Of a stretch of 64,000 nt of DNA, positions 1 through 9,122 are shown one piece after another. This stretch comes from CAVONV01 sp963697355. Lineage in GTDB: Bacteria > Acidobacteriota > Vicinamibacteria > Marinacidobacterales > DATDRI01. The DNA lies in the NCBI GenBank assembly GCA_963697355.1, contig CAVONV010000003.1:62001-126000 (forward strand). The letters are read 5' to 3'. A model generated the notes under the pieces. It searched no databases. It had not been told where the DNA came from and saw nothing but the letters and a program-made list of their open reading frames with translations. Each line of letters begins with the position of its first letter. The first letter of the stretch is position 1. Both the position numbers and the translations under genes were made by a program.

Positions 1-1
1 C

Positions 2-178
2 ATCCCCTGCTCGGGAAGCTTCTTGGAAACTCTGGAAACGTTTCGCAGTCAAGAAGGAACAAGATTGAGCTTCGCTGATGCGGCAATCTTGAACGTGGCA
101 CGCCAACAGGCGGATGGACTCGTAGCTACTTTTGATAAGGAGTTTCGAAAGCTCGAAGGCATCAACGTCGTGCCGTGA
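2..178 (+). CDS. PIN-domain protein, C-terminal part (VapC-like), cut by window edge
   Basis: The frame is open from the left edge to a TGA at 176-178 and gives 58 residues. The stretch LSFADAAILNVAR followed by ATFDKEF is the C-terminal half of a PIN-domain ribonuclease fold: an acidic residue in the ADAA helix, then the late TFD(K/R)xF acidic motif. Family knowledge: such small PIN proteins are usually VapC toxins that cleave RNA and are paired with a VapB antitoxin upstream. The antitoxin and the N-terminal acidic residue lie outside the window, so activity and pairing cannot be judged. It ends 36 bases before the first arsR operator and appears unrelated to the arsenic operon. Confidence 0.7.
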   Translation: MPCSGSFLETLETFRSQEGTRLSFADAAILNVARQQADGLVATFDKEFRKLEGINVVP

Positions 179-213
179 TCCAACCGAAGGTCTCACGATC
201 ACGTCTGGGGGGA

Positions 214-236
214 TTATTGCATTTTCATGCAAATAA
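214..236. promoter_or_regulatory. Upstream ArsR operator (imperfect palindrome)
   Basis: TTATTGCAT (214-222), four bases, then ATGCAAATAA (227-236) form an imperfect inverted repeat just upstream of the -35 hexamer. The right arm is identical to that of the second operator at 265-296, so one protein probably binds both. Confidence 0.55.
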
Positions 237-239
237 CTC

Positions 240-268
240 TTGACACGTGTCGTGCCGTCGTTTATTAT
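240..268 (+). promoter_or_regulatory. arsR-arsM sigma70 promoter
   Basis: TTGACA (240-245), 17 bases, TATTAT (263-268): a near-consensus housekeeping promoter. It lies inside the longest reading frame (ATG 227), so that ATG cannot be used from this promoter and the start at 287 is preferred. Confidence 0.75.
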
Positions 269-296
269 TTGCATGATGGTGCAATCATGCAAATAA
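265..296. promoter_or_regulatory. Main ArsR operator over the -10 box and start codon
   Basis: TTATTTGCATGAT (265-277) and ATCATGCAAATAA (284-296) are perfect 13-base inverted arms with a six-base spacer. The site covers the -10 box, the expected transcription start and the ATG at 287. This is the usual position for autorepression by an ArsR-family protein. Confidence 0.7.
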
Positions 297-679
297 AGAC
301 AAATGACAAAAGCAGACAAGGATGCTGCGACGAGCTCTCTCGCTCGTTGTCAACGGGCTTTTTCAAGGCCCTTGCCGATCCCAATCGGGTCGCGCTCCTG
401 GTCTTTCTGGCCCAAAGCGGTAAAGAACAAACCGTTAGCGACATGTCTTGCTGCTGCCCCATCGATATCTCCGTGGTGTCTCGCCATCTGGCAGTGCTTC
501 GGGATGCCGGAATTCTGGAGGCACAGAAGCGCGGCCGGGAGGTCTATTACCACGTCCGTGTCGAAAAGCTCACGACCCTACTCCGCAATCTGGCTGACGC
601 TCTGGAGGCCTGTTGTCCGGAGAGGTATTGCACTCCTGGGAGAAAAGAAGATGTCACTCAAATTGAACAAGAAACCTGA
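287..679 (+). CDS. arsR: ArsR-family metalloregulator
   Basis: A winged-helix repressor of about 130 residues. The recognition region ISVVSRHLAVLRDAGIL and the wing KRGREVYYHV are typical ArsR/SmtB. The usual ELCVCDL metal site is replaced by SDMSCCCPID, with three consecutive Cys at the start of the recognition helix; another CC lies near the N-terminus and one near the C-terminus. These are plausible As(III)-binding thiols. The ATG at 287 was chosen over 227 because a near-consensus promoter (240-268) lies between them; the leader would be only about 12 bases with no clear ribosome site. The gene overlaps arsM by 29 bases, so the two are cotranscribed. It probably represses its own operon through palindromes at 214-236 and 265-296, with release by arsenite (inference from family). 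Confidence 0.85.
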   Translation: MQIKTNDKSRQGCCDELSRSLSTGFFKALADPNRVALLVFLAQSGKEQTVSDMSCCCPIDISVVSRHLAVLRDAGILEAQKRGREVYYHVRVEKLTTLLRNLADALEACCPERYCTPGRKEDVTQIEQET

Positions 680-1502
680 AGATCCCGATTCGATTCGAAA
701 AACGGTAACGGAAAACTATGCCCGGGTCGCCGAGCGATCCCAAAGTTGCTGCGGCCCTTCCCCGAGCTGCTGCGGTACCGATCCTGCCGCGGACCAAATG
801 GCCTCGCGCATCGGCTACAGCAGTGATCAACTCGCCGTCCTGCCGGATGAGGCGAACCTCGGCCTCGGCTGCGGCAATCCAACCGCCATCGACTCGCTGA
901 CGCCTGGCGAGGTGGTGGTCGATCTCGGCTCGGGAGCCGGCATCGATGTGTTTCTGGCATCAAAGGAAGTGGGTCCCACGGGCAAAGTGATTGGCGTCGA
1001 CATGACCGACGCGATGCTCGAAAAGGCACGACGAAACGCGACAAAGGGCGGGTACGAGAACGTCGAGTTCCGCAAAGGTAAAATCGAAGAGCTTCCCATC
1101 GAAGATGAAAGCGTCGATGTGATCATCTCCAACTGTGTGATCAATCTGTCACCCGAGAAGGACCGGGTGTTTCGTGAAGCCTTTCGCGTTCTGAAGCCGG
1201 GGGGCAGGATGATGATCTCCGATATCGTTTTGGAGAAGGAGCTCCCCCAAGAAGTCGCCGACAAAATGGAAGCGTGGGTCGCCTGCGTCGGGGGCGCGAT
1301 CTTGCGGGATGCTTACTTGCAGGCGGTCAAGGACGCGGGTTTTTCGGAAATCCGAGTGGACGGAGAGAGCACATTCGGTACCGCCATGGCACCCGACGAG
1401 CCGTCCAGGCAGAAGCTAGCGACAGAATACGGCGTTCCTCTGGACAAAGTCGACAGCGTGCTGCAATCGGTCACGAGCCTGCAGCTATTCGTGAGGAAGT
1501 GA
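651..1502 (+). CDS. arsM: Arsenite S-adenosylmethionine methyltransferase
   Basis: The enzyme methylates trivalent arsenic using SAM, giving methylated and eventually volatile arsenicals: a cytosolic detoxification step. The product is 283 residues, normal for ArsM. The SAM-binding motif VVDLGSGAGID and acidic motif GVDMTDAML are present. The expected Cys set is there too: CC pairs near the N-terminus (SCCGPSPSCCG), NCVINL, and WVACVGG. The frame is open upstream from 303, but ATG 651 follows GGGAGAAAAG and begins the recognisable protein (MSLKLNKK). It overlaps the 3' end of arsR in another frame, implying translational coupling. Regulation is through the arsR promoter and operators. Confidence 0.93.
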   Translation: MSLKLNKKPEDPDSIRKTVTENYARVAERSQSCCGPSPSCCGTDPAADQMASRIGYSSDQLAVLPDEANLGLGCGNPTAIDSLTPGEVVVDLGSGAGIDVFLASKEVGPTGKVIGVDMTDAMLEKARRNATKGGYENVEFRKGKIEELPIEDESVDVIISNCVINLSPEKDRVFREAFRVLKPGGRMMISDIVLEKELPQEVADKMEAWVACVGGAILRDAYLQAVKDAGFSEIRVDGESTFGTAMAPDEPSRQKLATEYGVPLDKVDSVLQSVTSLQLFVRK

Positions 1503-1519
1503 TTCACAGAGGATATGGC

Positions 1520-1563
1520 CGGGGCCGGCCTCCTCGCCGTTTTGGACCGAGGTTCCGGCCCCG
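1520..1563. terminator. Possible bidirectional hairpin between convergent genes
   Basis: CGGGGCCGG (1520-1528) and CCGGCCCCG (1555-1563) are perfect nine-base inverted arms between the ends of arsM and the convergent amidohydrolase gene. There is no U-run, so intrinsic termination is uncertain. Confidence 0.35.
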
Positions 1564-1571
1564 ATAAACGG

Positions 1572-3281
1572 TCAGCCTTTCGGGTGCATCGTTGTTCCGC
1601 CAAGGACGGTTCGAATCACTTGGATCTCTTTGATCTTGTCGGGGTCCACCTCATGGGGGTCCTCGGCCAAAACCACGAAGTCGGCCAGCTTGTTGGGTGT
1701 GATGCTTCCCTTCAGGTTCTCTTCGAACGATGCGTAGGCGCCATTGACAGTGCAGATGCGCATGGCTTCATCCACGGTGATCTTCTGATTCGGTCCCCAG
1801 ACTCGTCCTTCGAAGTCCTTCCGAGTCACCATGCTCTGGATCGCCATGAGAGGCTCGTAGGGTCCGGGGACGTAATCGGAGGCCGGGCCCACTGGGATGC
1901 CGTAGTCCAAGAAAGAGCGATGGGCAAACATCCACCGCATCTTTTCCTCACCATACTCCTTCCACTTGTTGCCGTGATAGTGAACGTAGGTGTAGAAAGG
2001 CGTTGGAATCGACCCCGTGGCCTTGATGCGTTTCAGCAAATCGGGATTGACTAACGAACAGTGTTCCAGACGATGCCGGGCGTCGGGGCGTGGCCACTTT
2101 TCGAGTACCCGTTCATAGGCCTTCAACACCATATCGATAGTCACGTCACCGTTGGCGTGAATCCCGACTTGAAACCCATGCCGGTGCGCATCCTCCACCG
2201 CCTCGTGGATCTCCTCCTGGGTCATGGTGAGTATTCCGTAGTCCTCGGGACGCCCCTCGTAAGGTGTGCTCATCCGCATGGTTCGCCCCGACGCGGAACC
2301 GTCCGCCACGAACTTGGCATTGCCTACACGGAGCCATTCGTTCCCGAATCCCGTGGTGATGCCCGCGGTCTTCAGCCCCTCGAACATGGAGCCGCGGACC
2401 ATCATGTAGACTCGAAATCGCATCTCGCCTGCGTGGTAGGCATCCTGATAGGCCGTCGCTTCATCGGTGTCCACGCCGGCGTCGGATACCGAAGTCACAC
2501 CGGATGAGGTCATCATCTCGGATATGAGCTTTACCCCGGCGCGCCGCTGCTCGCGCGTGCTGCCCGAAGGCATGACCTTTCGAAGTAAAGCGTTGGCTCG
2601 CTCCGCAACTTTGCCGTTGAGCTCACCGTTCTCCTTATAGATGTGTCCTCCCGGCGGGTCCGGCGTCTGAGCCGTGACACCGGCAAGCGCAAAGGCTTTG
2701 CTGTTGTACCAGGAGACATGGCCGCCGCGATGGGAGACCGCTACGGGATGGTTGGGAGCCGCCTCGTCGAGATCTTTGCGGGTGATTTGCCGACCTTCGC
2801 GGACCTTGGTGTCATCGTACTTGAACCCGAGAATCCACTCACCGGGCGGCGTCTTGGCTGCCCGTTTCTGGATAGCTTCTTTGATGGCCGCCATGCTCCG
2901 CACATCGAGGTTCACCGACACCAGCTCCCGAACCCCACCACCGGCCGGGTGGCAATGGGCATCGATGAAACCTGGCGTTACAACCATTTCCTCGGCATCG
3001 ATGACCTCGGTTTGGGGAGTCACGAGATTCCGAACATCATCCGAGCTGCCGATAGCCACGAAGCGGCCGTTCTTGACCGCGAACGCCTCGGCCCTGGGGA
3101 GGGCATCGTCCATGGTAAGGACCCGCCCGTTCACGAGCACGAGATCCGGCCCGGCTTCATTGGCGGTTTCCTGTCCTCCATGAAAGGCGTCCATCCCACA
3201 GGCGGACAAGCCACCGAGACTCAACCCGGCAGCGGCCGCCGAGCTGATACGAAGGAATTCTGCACGCGTATATTTCGCCAT
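1572..3281 (-). CDS. Exported amidohydrolase family 3 protein (YtcJ-like)
   Basis: A 569-residue metal-dependent hydrolase of the YtcJ/amidohydrolase-3 family; the substrate is not predictable. The N-terminus (TRAEFLRISSAAAAG, then GGLSAC) looks like an export signal with a lipobox-like Cys near residue 28. The body has the HxH metal motif (GFIDAHCHPAGGG, about residue 105), SHRGGHVSWYNS, IHANGD, RHRLEHCSL and a late Asp (GPASDYVPG). The start is supported by AAAGGAGG a few bases before the ATG. It stands alone, convergent with arsM and divergent from the metallopeptidase gene. It is a distant paralogue of the gene at 32779-34482, which has the same overall domain plan. Family members hydrolyse amides, carbamates or cyclic amides. 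Confidence 0.8.
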   Translation of the reverse strand: MAKYTRAEFLRISSAAAAGLSLGGLSACGMDAFHGGQETANEAGPDLVLVNGRVLTMDDALPRAEAFAVKNGRFVAIGSSDDVRNLVTPQTEVIDAEEMVVTPGFIDAHCHPAGGGVRELVSVNLDVRSMAAIKEAIQKRAAKTPPGEWILGFKYDDTKVREGRQITRKDLDEAAPNHPVAVSHRGGHVSWYNSKAFALAGVTAQTPDPPGGHIYKENGELNGKVAERANALLRKVMPSGSTREQRRAGVKLISEMMTSSGVTSVSDAGVDTDEATAYQDAYHAGEMRFRVYMMVRGSMFEGLKTAGITTGFGNEWLRVGNAKFVADGSASGRTMRMSTPYEGRPEDYGILTMTQEEIHEAVEDAHRHGFQVGIHANGDVTIDMVLKAYERVLEKWPRPDARHRLEHCSLVNPDLLKRIKATGSIPTPFYTYVHYHGNKWKEYGEEKMRWMFAHRSFLDYGIPVGPASDYVPGPYEPLMAIQSMVTRKDFEGRVWGPNQKITVDEAMRICTVNGAYASFEENLKGSITPNKLADFVVLAEDPHEVDPDKIKEIQVIRTVLGGTTMHPKG

Positions 3282-3591
3282 TGGATTCCTCCTTTGAAAG
3301 GAACGGGCAAGAACTGCTCTCTGGCCGAGAGCTTAGGGTCCGCGCAACATAAGCTCCCATTCTTCTATGTCGAGGCGCCTGCCCGGCAAGGCGCGTGGAG
3401 TGAACAATATCAAGATAGTTGACCGACGAGCAACGCAGCCAGACCCGATCGATCGACGTTCAACAATGTGAAGTTGAACTTGCCCGGGCCTGGCACCTGA
3501 AGGAATATGAACCGCGCTCTCCCGCCCGCAGAGCTCGACACCTACTGGGCGCGGTCGTTGTTGAAGTAGAATCTAAAAGGTGGAGGAGACA
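3282..3591. other. Divergent intergenic region
   Basis: About 310 bases between divergent genes. The strong AGGAGG site of the amidohydrolase lies at its left end, and a small hairpin (GCTCTC/GAGAGC arms) lies near 3323-3339. No convincing promoter pair or small gene was found. Confidence 0.4.
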
Positions 3592-5082
3592 TTGCTCCAT
3601 AGTTTTTTGCTTCTTGTTGGAATGCTTCCCTTGTCCTCCTCGGGACATCATGTGGACGATCCGTGGATACGGCTCCAGTCCGCTCATTGCCAATTGATGA
3701 CGAACGGTGACAAGAGTCAAGCGGTCGAGTCACTTCGCCGTTTGGAGCGGTTTCGTCACGTACTCTCCCAAATCTTGCCCACATCGAAAACGAGCTCACT
3801 CACACCAACCTACGTCGTCGCTTTCAGGAATCGGAGCTCGTATAGCCCTTTTCTTCCCCTTTACAACGGCAAGCCACAAAAGCTAGCAGGTTACTTCCAG
3901 CGAGGCCCCTACAAAAACTACATCACCTTCGATCTCAGCACCTCGTCCAGAGACTACGATGAAGTCATTTTTCACGAGCTCGTCCATGACCTTGTCCAGC
4001 GGCATATACCCGCCTGTCCACTGTGGCTCGACGAGGGTCTTGCTGAGTTCTTGTCCACCTGCACAATAAGCAACGGCCGAGCACAAATGGGCCGCGTGCA
4101 GCCCAGGCACCGGTACGCTTTGTCGAAAGGCCTTCTTCTGCCGATGGAGCACATTTTCGCCACGGATCGCGACTCTTCTCTCTACACTGATCCCGAACAG
4201 AGAGCCGTCTTCTATGCTCAAAGCCTCGCGCTCGTACACTACCTCATGGTCCGGAAAGGCTCGAGTGGGAGCCAACAGTTGGCCCGACTCATCCACTTGC
4301 TTGCCGATGGGGAGGGGCATGTCGAAGCTCTACGGAAGACACAGATCGATTCACTGAATCAAGAACTCGTCGCCTACGTTTCGAGGGGCGCATTTGGGAC
4401 CATCAGTTTAGATTTGCAGACCATCGAGCTCGAAAAAACCTTCGATGTGCTTTCGCTCGAGCCTGCCGAGGTTGACTATCTCTTGGGCGATTTGTTGCTC
4501 CACATACAGCGCTCGGAGGAATCCGAACGATTCTTACGCCAAGCCATCGACAAGAACCCCACGCTCACGAACGCCTACGAAAGCTTGGGATTCCTGCACC
4601 TCCTCAGAGAGGATCGCCAAACCGCACAGCGCTATTTCAAGCTGGCTATCGACTTGGGCTCAGCAAGCCACGTGGCGTACTATCACTACGCTCGTACGTT
4701 GACTCGCGAGTACTTTCTGAAGGATGCCGCCGACTCGATCCCGGACGATATCGCCCTCTCGGCTGTGACAGCGCTCAGAACGAGTCTTACCCTCAGGCCG
4801 GACTTCGGCGACGCGGCTCGGATGCTAGGACATATCTTCCTCGAACGGAACGAGAACATCGCCGAAGGGATCACCCATCTAGAGAGAAGTTTCTCGTTGG
4901 GTCCGAAAAAGCCGCGGCTGGTGTTCGTTTTGGGTCAGCTCCAGGCGAAAAGCGGAGATCACTCGGAAGCCATCGAGAACCTGTCGTGGGTCATCCGAAT
5001 AACCGATGACGCCGTCCTCCGAGACGCTGCCCAACGGGAGCTCGACCGTCTAGAAAAGCGCGTTCGAACGAAGCGGCCATGA
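3592..5082 (+). CDS. Secreted zinc metallopeptidase (peptidase MA-like) with TPR-like repeats
   Basis: A protein of about 496 residues. A hydrophobic N-terminal segment (HSFLLLVGMLPLSSSG) suggests export. HELVHDLV (around residue 130) followed by WLDEGLAEF is the HExxH...E zinc signature of gluzincin-type peptidases, as in peptidase MA/DUF1570. The second half (from about residue 290) is alpha-helical with TPR-like units (ESERFLRQAIDKNP, AYESLGFLHLLREDRQTA). The start is ambiguous. The longest frame begins at GTG 3580, but GGAGG at 3582-3586 fits better to TTG 3592, which is used here. Family members of this plan are common in Acidobacteria, and their substrates are unknown. It is monocistronic and convergent with the M24 peptidase gene. 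Confidence 0.75.
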   Translation: MLHSFLLLVGMLPLSSSGHHVDDPWIRLQSAHCQLMTNGDKSQAVESLRRLERFRHVLSQILPTSKTSSLTPTYVVAFRNRSSYSPFLPLYNGKPQKLAGYFQRGPYKNYITFDLSTSSRDYDEVIFHELVHDLVQRHIPACPLWLDEGLAEFLSTCTISNGRAQMGRVQPRHRYALSKGLLLPMEHIFATDRDSSLYTDPEQRAVFYAQSLALVHYLMVRKGSSGSQQLARLIHLLADGEGHVEALRKTQIDSLNQELVAYVSRGAFGTISLDLQTIELEKTFDVLSLEPAEVDYLLGDLLLHIQRSEESERFLRQAIDKNPTLTNAYESLGFLHLLREDRQTAQRYFKLAIDLGSASHVAYYHYARTLTREYFLKDAADSIPDDIALSAVTALRTSLTLRPDFGDAARMLGHIFLERNENIAEGITHLERSFSLGPKKPRLVFVLGQLQAKSGDHSEAIENLSWVIRITDDAVLRDAAQRELDRLEKRVRTKRP

Positions 5083-5218
5083 AGCGCTGTCGATCTTCGT
5101 CCACGAGCGAATGATTGAAACCCTTCAATTCCTGCGACAATCGTCCTGTTCGCCTTCGATCACGAAGAACGTGTCTATCATTTCCCCTGCGTGGAGCGAT
5201 GGGTGATGAAGGAAGCAG

Positions 5219-6417
5219 TCAAACAAAGACGATCTCTTCGTTTTGGAGGGTGAGCTGTTCCAGACCCTCGGGGGTCACGACGTGCGTGTTCTCGATTCCC
5301 ACCACACCTTTTCCGGGGAACACGAGCTTGGGCTCTAGGGCAATCGTCATCCCCTCCACGAGCTCGAGCTCTTGGCGCCGGGCCAAGAAGGGATATTCGT
5401 CGACTTCCGTTCCGATACCGTGACCCACGAAGAAAACGCGGTCGGGACCGACGCCCATGAAGTGGTTCTCGTAGCCAAGCTCCCGCGTTCGATCGAGCGC
5501 CATTTCGAAGAGCTCACCGGCCTTGGCGCCCGGCTTCGCGTTTCTCTTGACCATTTCTTGAATCCCCAACATCGCTTGGTGCGCTTTCAGAAGCTCTTCC
5601 GGCAAATCGCCGAGCGAGAAGATACGCGTGTGGTCGGACATGTAGCCCTGATAGGCGAAGACATAGTCCACCAAAACCGGCTCGTGGCGTCCGATCGGCT
5701 TGAAACTCGGTCCTTGCGCCACTGCAGGGCTGGCTCCCGTGCCGCCCGTGGGCGAGGACAGGTAGCTCGGAACCGCGGCTGCCGCACCCGACATCACGTG
5801 TCCGAAGTGCAGCTCGCTTCCCCACAACCGCATTCTCATGACGCCTTGATGTCCTAGGCGGCGAGCTTCCGCTTCGAGCCGGCCCGCCAGTTCGAGCTCC
5901 GTCATCCCCTCCCTCAACACCTCCGGAACGAAGCGCGACACTTCATCGGCCAGCCTCGACGCCTCGCGCATGAGCCCGAGCTCATAGGCCGACTTGACCG
6001 ATCTCAGAAGGCGAATAGGGTGGGAGACATCGACCAATTGGCAGCTATCGAAAAGCTTCTTGTAGTTGAAATAGAGGTTCGTGGGGAGGACATCGAGCTC
6101 CATTCCTAAGGTCTTGGGTCGCTCGTATCCTTGTTCCTTTAGAGTGGGGAGGAGCTTTCTGAGACTCGCGAGCGGCATCACCCGCTCGAGGGGCGACTCG
6201 TTCCGTGCCCGCTCATAACTCTTGTTCACCAGGTAGATGGGCGCACCCTCGCGGGGAACGTACAGATGGCCCTGTTGAACGGTGCCTGTGAAATAGAAAA
6301 GGTCCGCGCGCTGTACGATCAACGCCCCGTCCATTTCGAGCCGACTCAATCCGATTGAAGCTTGGCTATCCGGCTCTCGATCTCGCGTCCGGGTGTCAGC
6401 GCCTCAGTGGCCACCAT
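5219..6417 (-). CDS. M24 metallopeptidase (Xaa-Pro aminopeptidase-like), frameshifted near its start
   Basis: A pita-bread-fold aminopeptidase. The two-metal ligands are visible: VLVDYVFAYQGYMSDHTR (Asp, Asp), FVGHGIGTEVDE (His), ALEPKLVFPGKG (Glu) and GIENTHVV (Glu). The uninterrupted frame starts at TTG 6349 and lacks the usual N-terminus. Upstream in another frame, ATG 6417 has a GGAG site and encodes TPGREIESRIAKLQSD before a TGA. Adding one T at about 6350 joins this to LSRLEMDGAL and restores a typical M24 N-terminus. ATG 6417 overlaps the end of the ABC transporter gene, so the pair is translationally coupled. The indel may be a sequencing error or a real mutation. Role: release of N-terminal residues before proline or a related dipeptidase activity (family-level). 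Confidence 0.8.
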
Positions 6418-8284
6418 GTGTCATCTCCGAGGAAATCGCGTACTCTTCACCGGGGTTGATGAATTGGTTCATCTCTATCTTGTATTGTCGATCGTAAAGC
6501 TCTTTATACCTTCCTTCCATGGCGAGAAGAGATTCATGGTTCCCCCTCTCGACGATCTCGCCGCCTTCCAACACGAGAATCTGGTCGGCACTCACAATCG
6601 TCGAGAGCCGGTGAGCAATGACAAAGGTGGTGCGACCTTTTCGGAGCGTGCGGAGTCCATCCTGGATCATGGCCTCGCTTTCACTGTCCAAGCTCGAAGT
6701 CGCTTCGTCAAGGATGAGAATGCGAGGGTCCGCAAGAATCGCCCGGGCAATAGCAACGCGCTGGCGCTGCCCCCCTGAAAGTTTGACGCCGCGCTCGCCG
6801 ACGATGGTGTCGTAGCGGTCGGTAAAGCGATCGATGAACTCGTCACAGTGGGCGATCCGGCTGACCTCACGGATCTCGTCGAGTGTCGCACCCGGTCTCG
6901 AATAAGCGATGTTGTCTCGAACCGTGCCATCGAACAGGAAGTTGTCTTGCAAGACGACACCGACCTTTGACCGATAATCCCGAAGACGAACATCGTTCAA
7001 GTCTCGTCCATCGATGAGGATGCGCCCGGACTTCGGCCGATTGAAGGTGAGCACCAGACTAATGAGTGTGCTCTTGCCCGATCCGCTCGAGCCCACCAGC
7101 GCGGTGGTGGTTCCAGCCGGCGCCTCGAACGAGATCTTCTCGAGAACCGGAACATCCTTTTCGTACTCGAACTCGACGTCTTCAAATAGAACGTCGCCCG
7201 ATACCGTTTCGAGTCGGCTCCTCTCCGCATCTTGTTCGTCTTCCGTTGCCATCGTCCGGATCTCGCGGATCCTATCGAGTCCCGCAAAGGCCTCACTGAG
7301 CTGCGTGGAAATGGAGGAGATTTGGATGAGGGGCATCGCCACGAGGCCGGTGAAGAAGACGTACATGACGAAATCGCCCAGCGTCATGGAGCCCGCCATA
7401 ATGGACCGCCCTCCGACGAGGATCATGATCACACCCACCATGCCGAGGATCAATGTGGCGAAAGATTGGACCCCCGCCACCCCCGTGACCGACTTCGCAA
7501 TATTCCTGAACACTTTATGAATGTGATGAGCAAAGATGCGCTCTTCCCGCTTCTCGGCCGTATAGGCTTTCACGATACGGACGCCGCCGAGAGCTTCGCC
7601 AAGTCGCCCCGTGGCTTGGGCATTCAGTTCGCCACGAGCTCGGAAAAGAGGTCGGAGCTTCATGAAAGCAAAGGCCATGACGCCACCAAAAGCCGACAAG
7701 ACGATGATGGTGATCAAGGTCAATCGCCAGTTGAGATAAAAGAGCACACCAATGGCGATGGAGGCGGTGAGAAGCCCGCCCACAAGCTGCACCAATCCGG
7801 TGCCTACAAGGTTACGGATACCCTCGGCATCTGTCATGATGCGCGAGATGAGCTCACCGCTTTTGACCGAGTCGAAGTAGTTGATGGGCAGGCGCATGAC
7901 ATGCTGGTGCACCTTCCTCCGCATCTCCATGATGGCTTTTTGGGCGGCTACTCCAAGGATCTGGGACAGCGCGAAAGCGGTGGTGGCCTGGACGAGCGTT
8001 GCGGCGCCAACCGCCAATCCCAAGGGAACCAGAAGCTCATGACGCTGGTTCGCAATCACGTCATCGATGAGATATTTCGAAGAGGTCGGGAGCACCAAAC
8101 CGGCGAGCCGACTCACCACCATCAAACCTAATCCGATTCCGAGTCGCCAACGGCGCTCCCAGATGATGTCCTTCGCTTCCTGCCAAGCGACTGAAAATTG
8201 AGGACGTTTGCGCTTCTCGTCATCTCGGCCACGGGCCCTTCCGTGTCCTCTGCTGTGCTCACCGGTACCCAATTTCATGCGCAT
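6404..8284 (-). CDS. ABC exporter, fused permease and ATPase (MsbA/BmrA type)
   Basis: A 626-residue half-transporter. About 60 charged N-terminal residues precede six predicted membrane helices (about 60-330), then a nucleotide-binding domain with Walker A GSSGSGKST, signature LSGGQRQR, Walker B ILILDEATSSLDSESE and the H-loop IAHRLST. This is the type IV exporter plan of MsbA and multidrug exporters, working as a homodimer in the inner membrane. The substrate could be lipid, drug or peptide and cannot be read from sequence. It is first in a two-gene operon with the M24 peptidase, whose start codon overlaps its stop. The gene is divergent from the small membrane protein at 8411. Confidence 0.9.
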   Translation of the reverse strand: MRMKLGTGEHSRGHGRARGRDDEKRKRPQFSVAWQEAKDIIWERRWRLGIGLGLMVVSRLAGLVLPTSSKYLIDDVIANQRHELLVPLGLAVGAATLVQATTAFALSQILGVAAQKAIMEMRRKVHQHVMRLPINYFDSVKSGELISRIMTDAEGIRNLVGTGLVQLVGGLLTASIAIGVLFYLNWRLTLITIIVLSAFGGVMAFAFMKLRPLFRARGELNAQATGRLGEALGGVRIVKAYTAEKREERIFAHHIHKVFRNIAKSVTGVAGVQSFATLILGMVGVIMILVGGRSIMAGSMTLGDFVMYVFFTGLVAMPLIQISSISTQLSEAFAGLDRIREIRTMATEDEQDAERSRLETVSGDVLFEDVEFEYEKDVPVLEKISFEAPAGTTTALVGSSGSGKSTLISLVLTFNRPKSGRILIDGRDLNDVRLRDYRSKVGVVLQDNFLFDGTVRDNIAYSRPGATLDEIREVSRIAHCDEFIDRFTDRYDTIVGERGVKLSGGQRQRVAIARAILADPRILILDEATSSLDSESEAMIQDGLRTLRKGRTTFVIAHRLSTIVSADQILVLEGGEIVERGNHESLLAMEGRYKELYDRQYKIEMNQFINPGEEYAISSEMTHGGH

Positions 8285-8341
8285 AGGTGCATCTCCTGAT
8301 CAGTCGAGCGTATTGTAAATGGAGCCTAACGGCAAGAAATA

Positions 8342-8369
8342 TTGGTATTTTGCCCGCTTGGACTACAAT
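8342..8369 (+). promoter_or_regulatory. Promoter for the 8411 membrane protein
   Basis: TTGGTA (8342-8347), 16 bases, TACAAT (8364-8369), 41 bases before the ATG. AAGGGGGA at 8396-8403 is a strong ribosome site. Confidence 0.5.
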
Positions 8370-8410
8370 AGGGCCACTTCGGGTGCTCTTATCTCAAGGG
8401 GGATTTCAAA

Positions 8411-8845
8411 ATGGCAAAAATCTTGAGAATCATAAGCTGGGTACTATTGACGTTGCTCTGCGCGATGACCCTGTTATTCTCCGTCGGTTCGGCGGGCGTG
8501 GGCTATTCCAATGGAGAGGACCAGTTCGGCGAGATGACTTTGGCAGAGCTCACCCAAGGGAACGAACAAGTGGCAAAGCTGATCCACGGGCGACGGATCA
8601 CAGCGGCGTCTTTTGCCGCAGCCTATGCCACGCTGCTCCTATTGGTGGTTCTCATCCCGTACCGGCGCGGCGAGGTCTGGGCCTGGTGGGCTATCTTGAT
8701 CGCCACCCTCGTCCTATCCCTGATGATCTGGCTCCGCGTGCCGACATTGGGAATTACTCTGGGCGCCCCTACCGGCTACACTCAACTCGTGGTGGTCATT
8801 GTGGCGTTGCTGCTGGACGTCAAGCGGTTGGCCGCTTCGAGCTAG
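8411..8845 (+). CDS. Small four-helix membrane protein of unknown function
   Basis: 144 residues with four hydrophobic segments at about 5-30, 70-88, 92-110 and 120-138. An outward loop after the first helix carries acidic and polar residues (YSNGEDQFGEM). No family was recognised. The start is well supported by AAGGGGGA seven bases before the ATG and by a promoter at 8342-8369. It stands alone, divergent from the ABC exporter. The length and pattern resemble small uncharacterised inner-membrane proteins; no catalytic motif is visible. Confidence 0.7.
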   Translation: MAKILRIISWVLLTLLCAMTLLFSVGSAGVGYSNGEDQFGEMTLAELTQGNEQVAKLIHGRRITAASFAAAYATLLLLVVLIPYRRGEVWAWWAILIATLVLSLMIWLRVPTLGITLGAPTGYTQLVVVIVALLLDVKRLAASS

Positions 8846-9122
8846 CCGACGACCTTCAAATAGGCATGTTGCGAGGACAGGTCATCGGTCCTGACGGGTG
8901 ACTTGTCCTTCGGCTTTCTACGCAAATGAAAGTCCTTGCCAATTGGTCGGCGGCTTCACATCAAGGTACCATAGTTGCATGGGAAAAAAGAACGCTGCCA
9001 AGCAAAGGCGAGCGAGAGCTCGAAGACTGTGGACGAAATGCGTCGTAGTCTGCTTCGATGCTCCGAGCTGAGCGCTCTTTGCAAATATCTACGGGACAAC
9101 ATCCAACCTAGGGCGGTCACCC

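Noticed and set aside
6340..6360. Selenocysteine at the TGA in the M24 gene
   Set aside because: The downstream homology is in another frame; an indel explains it, not readthrough.
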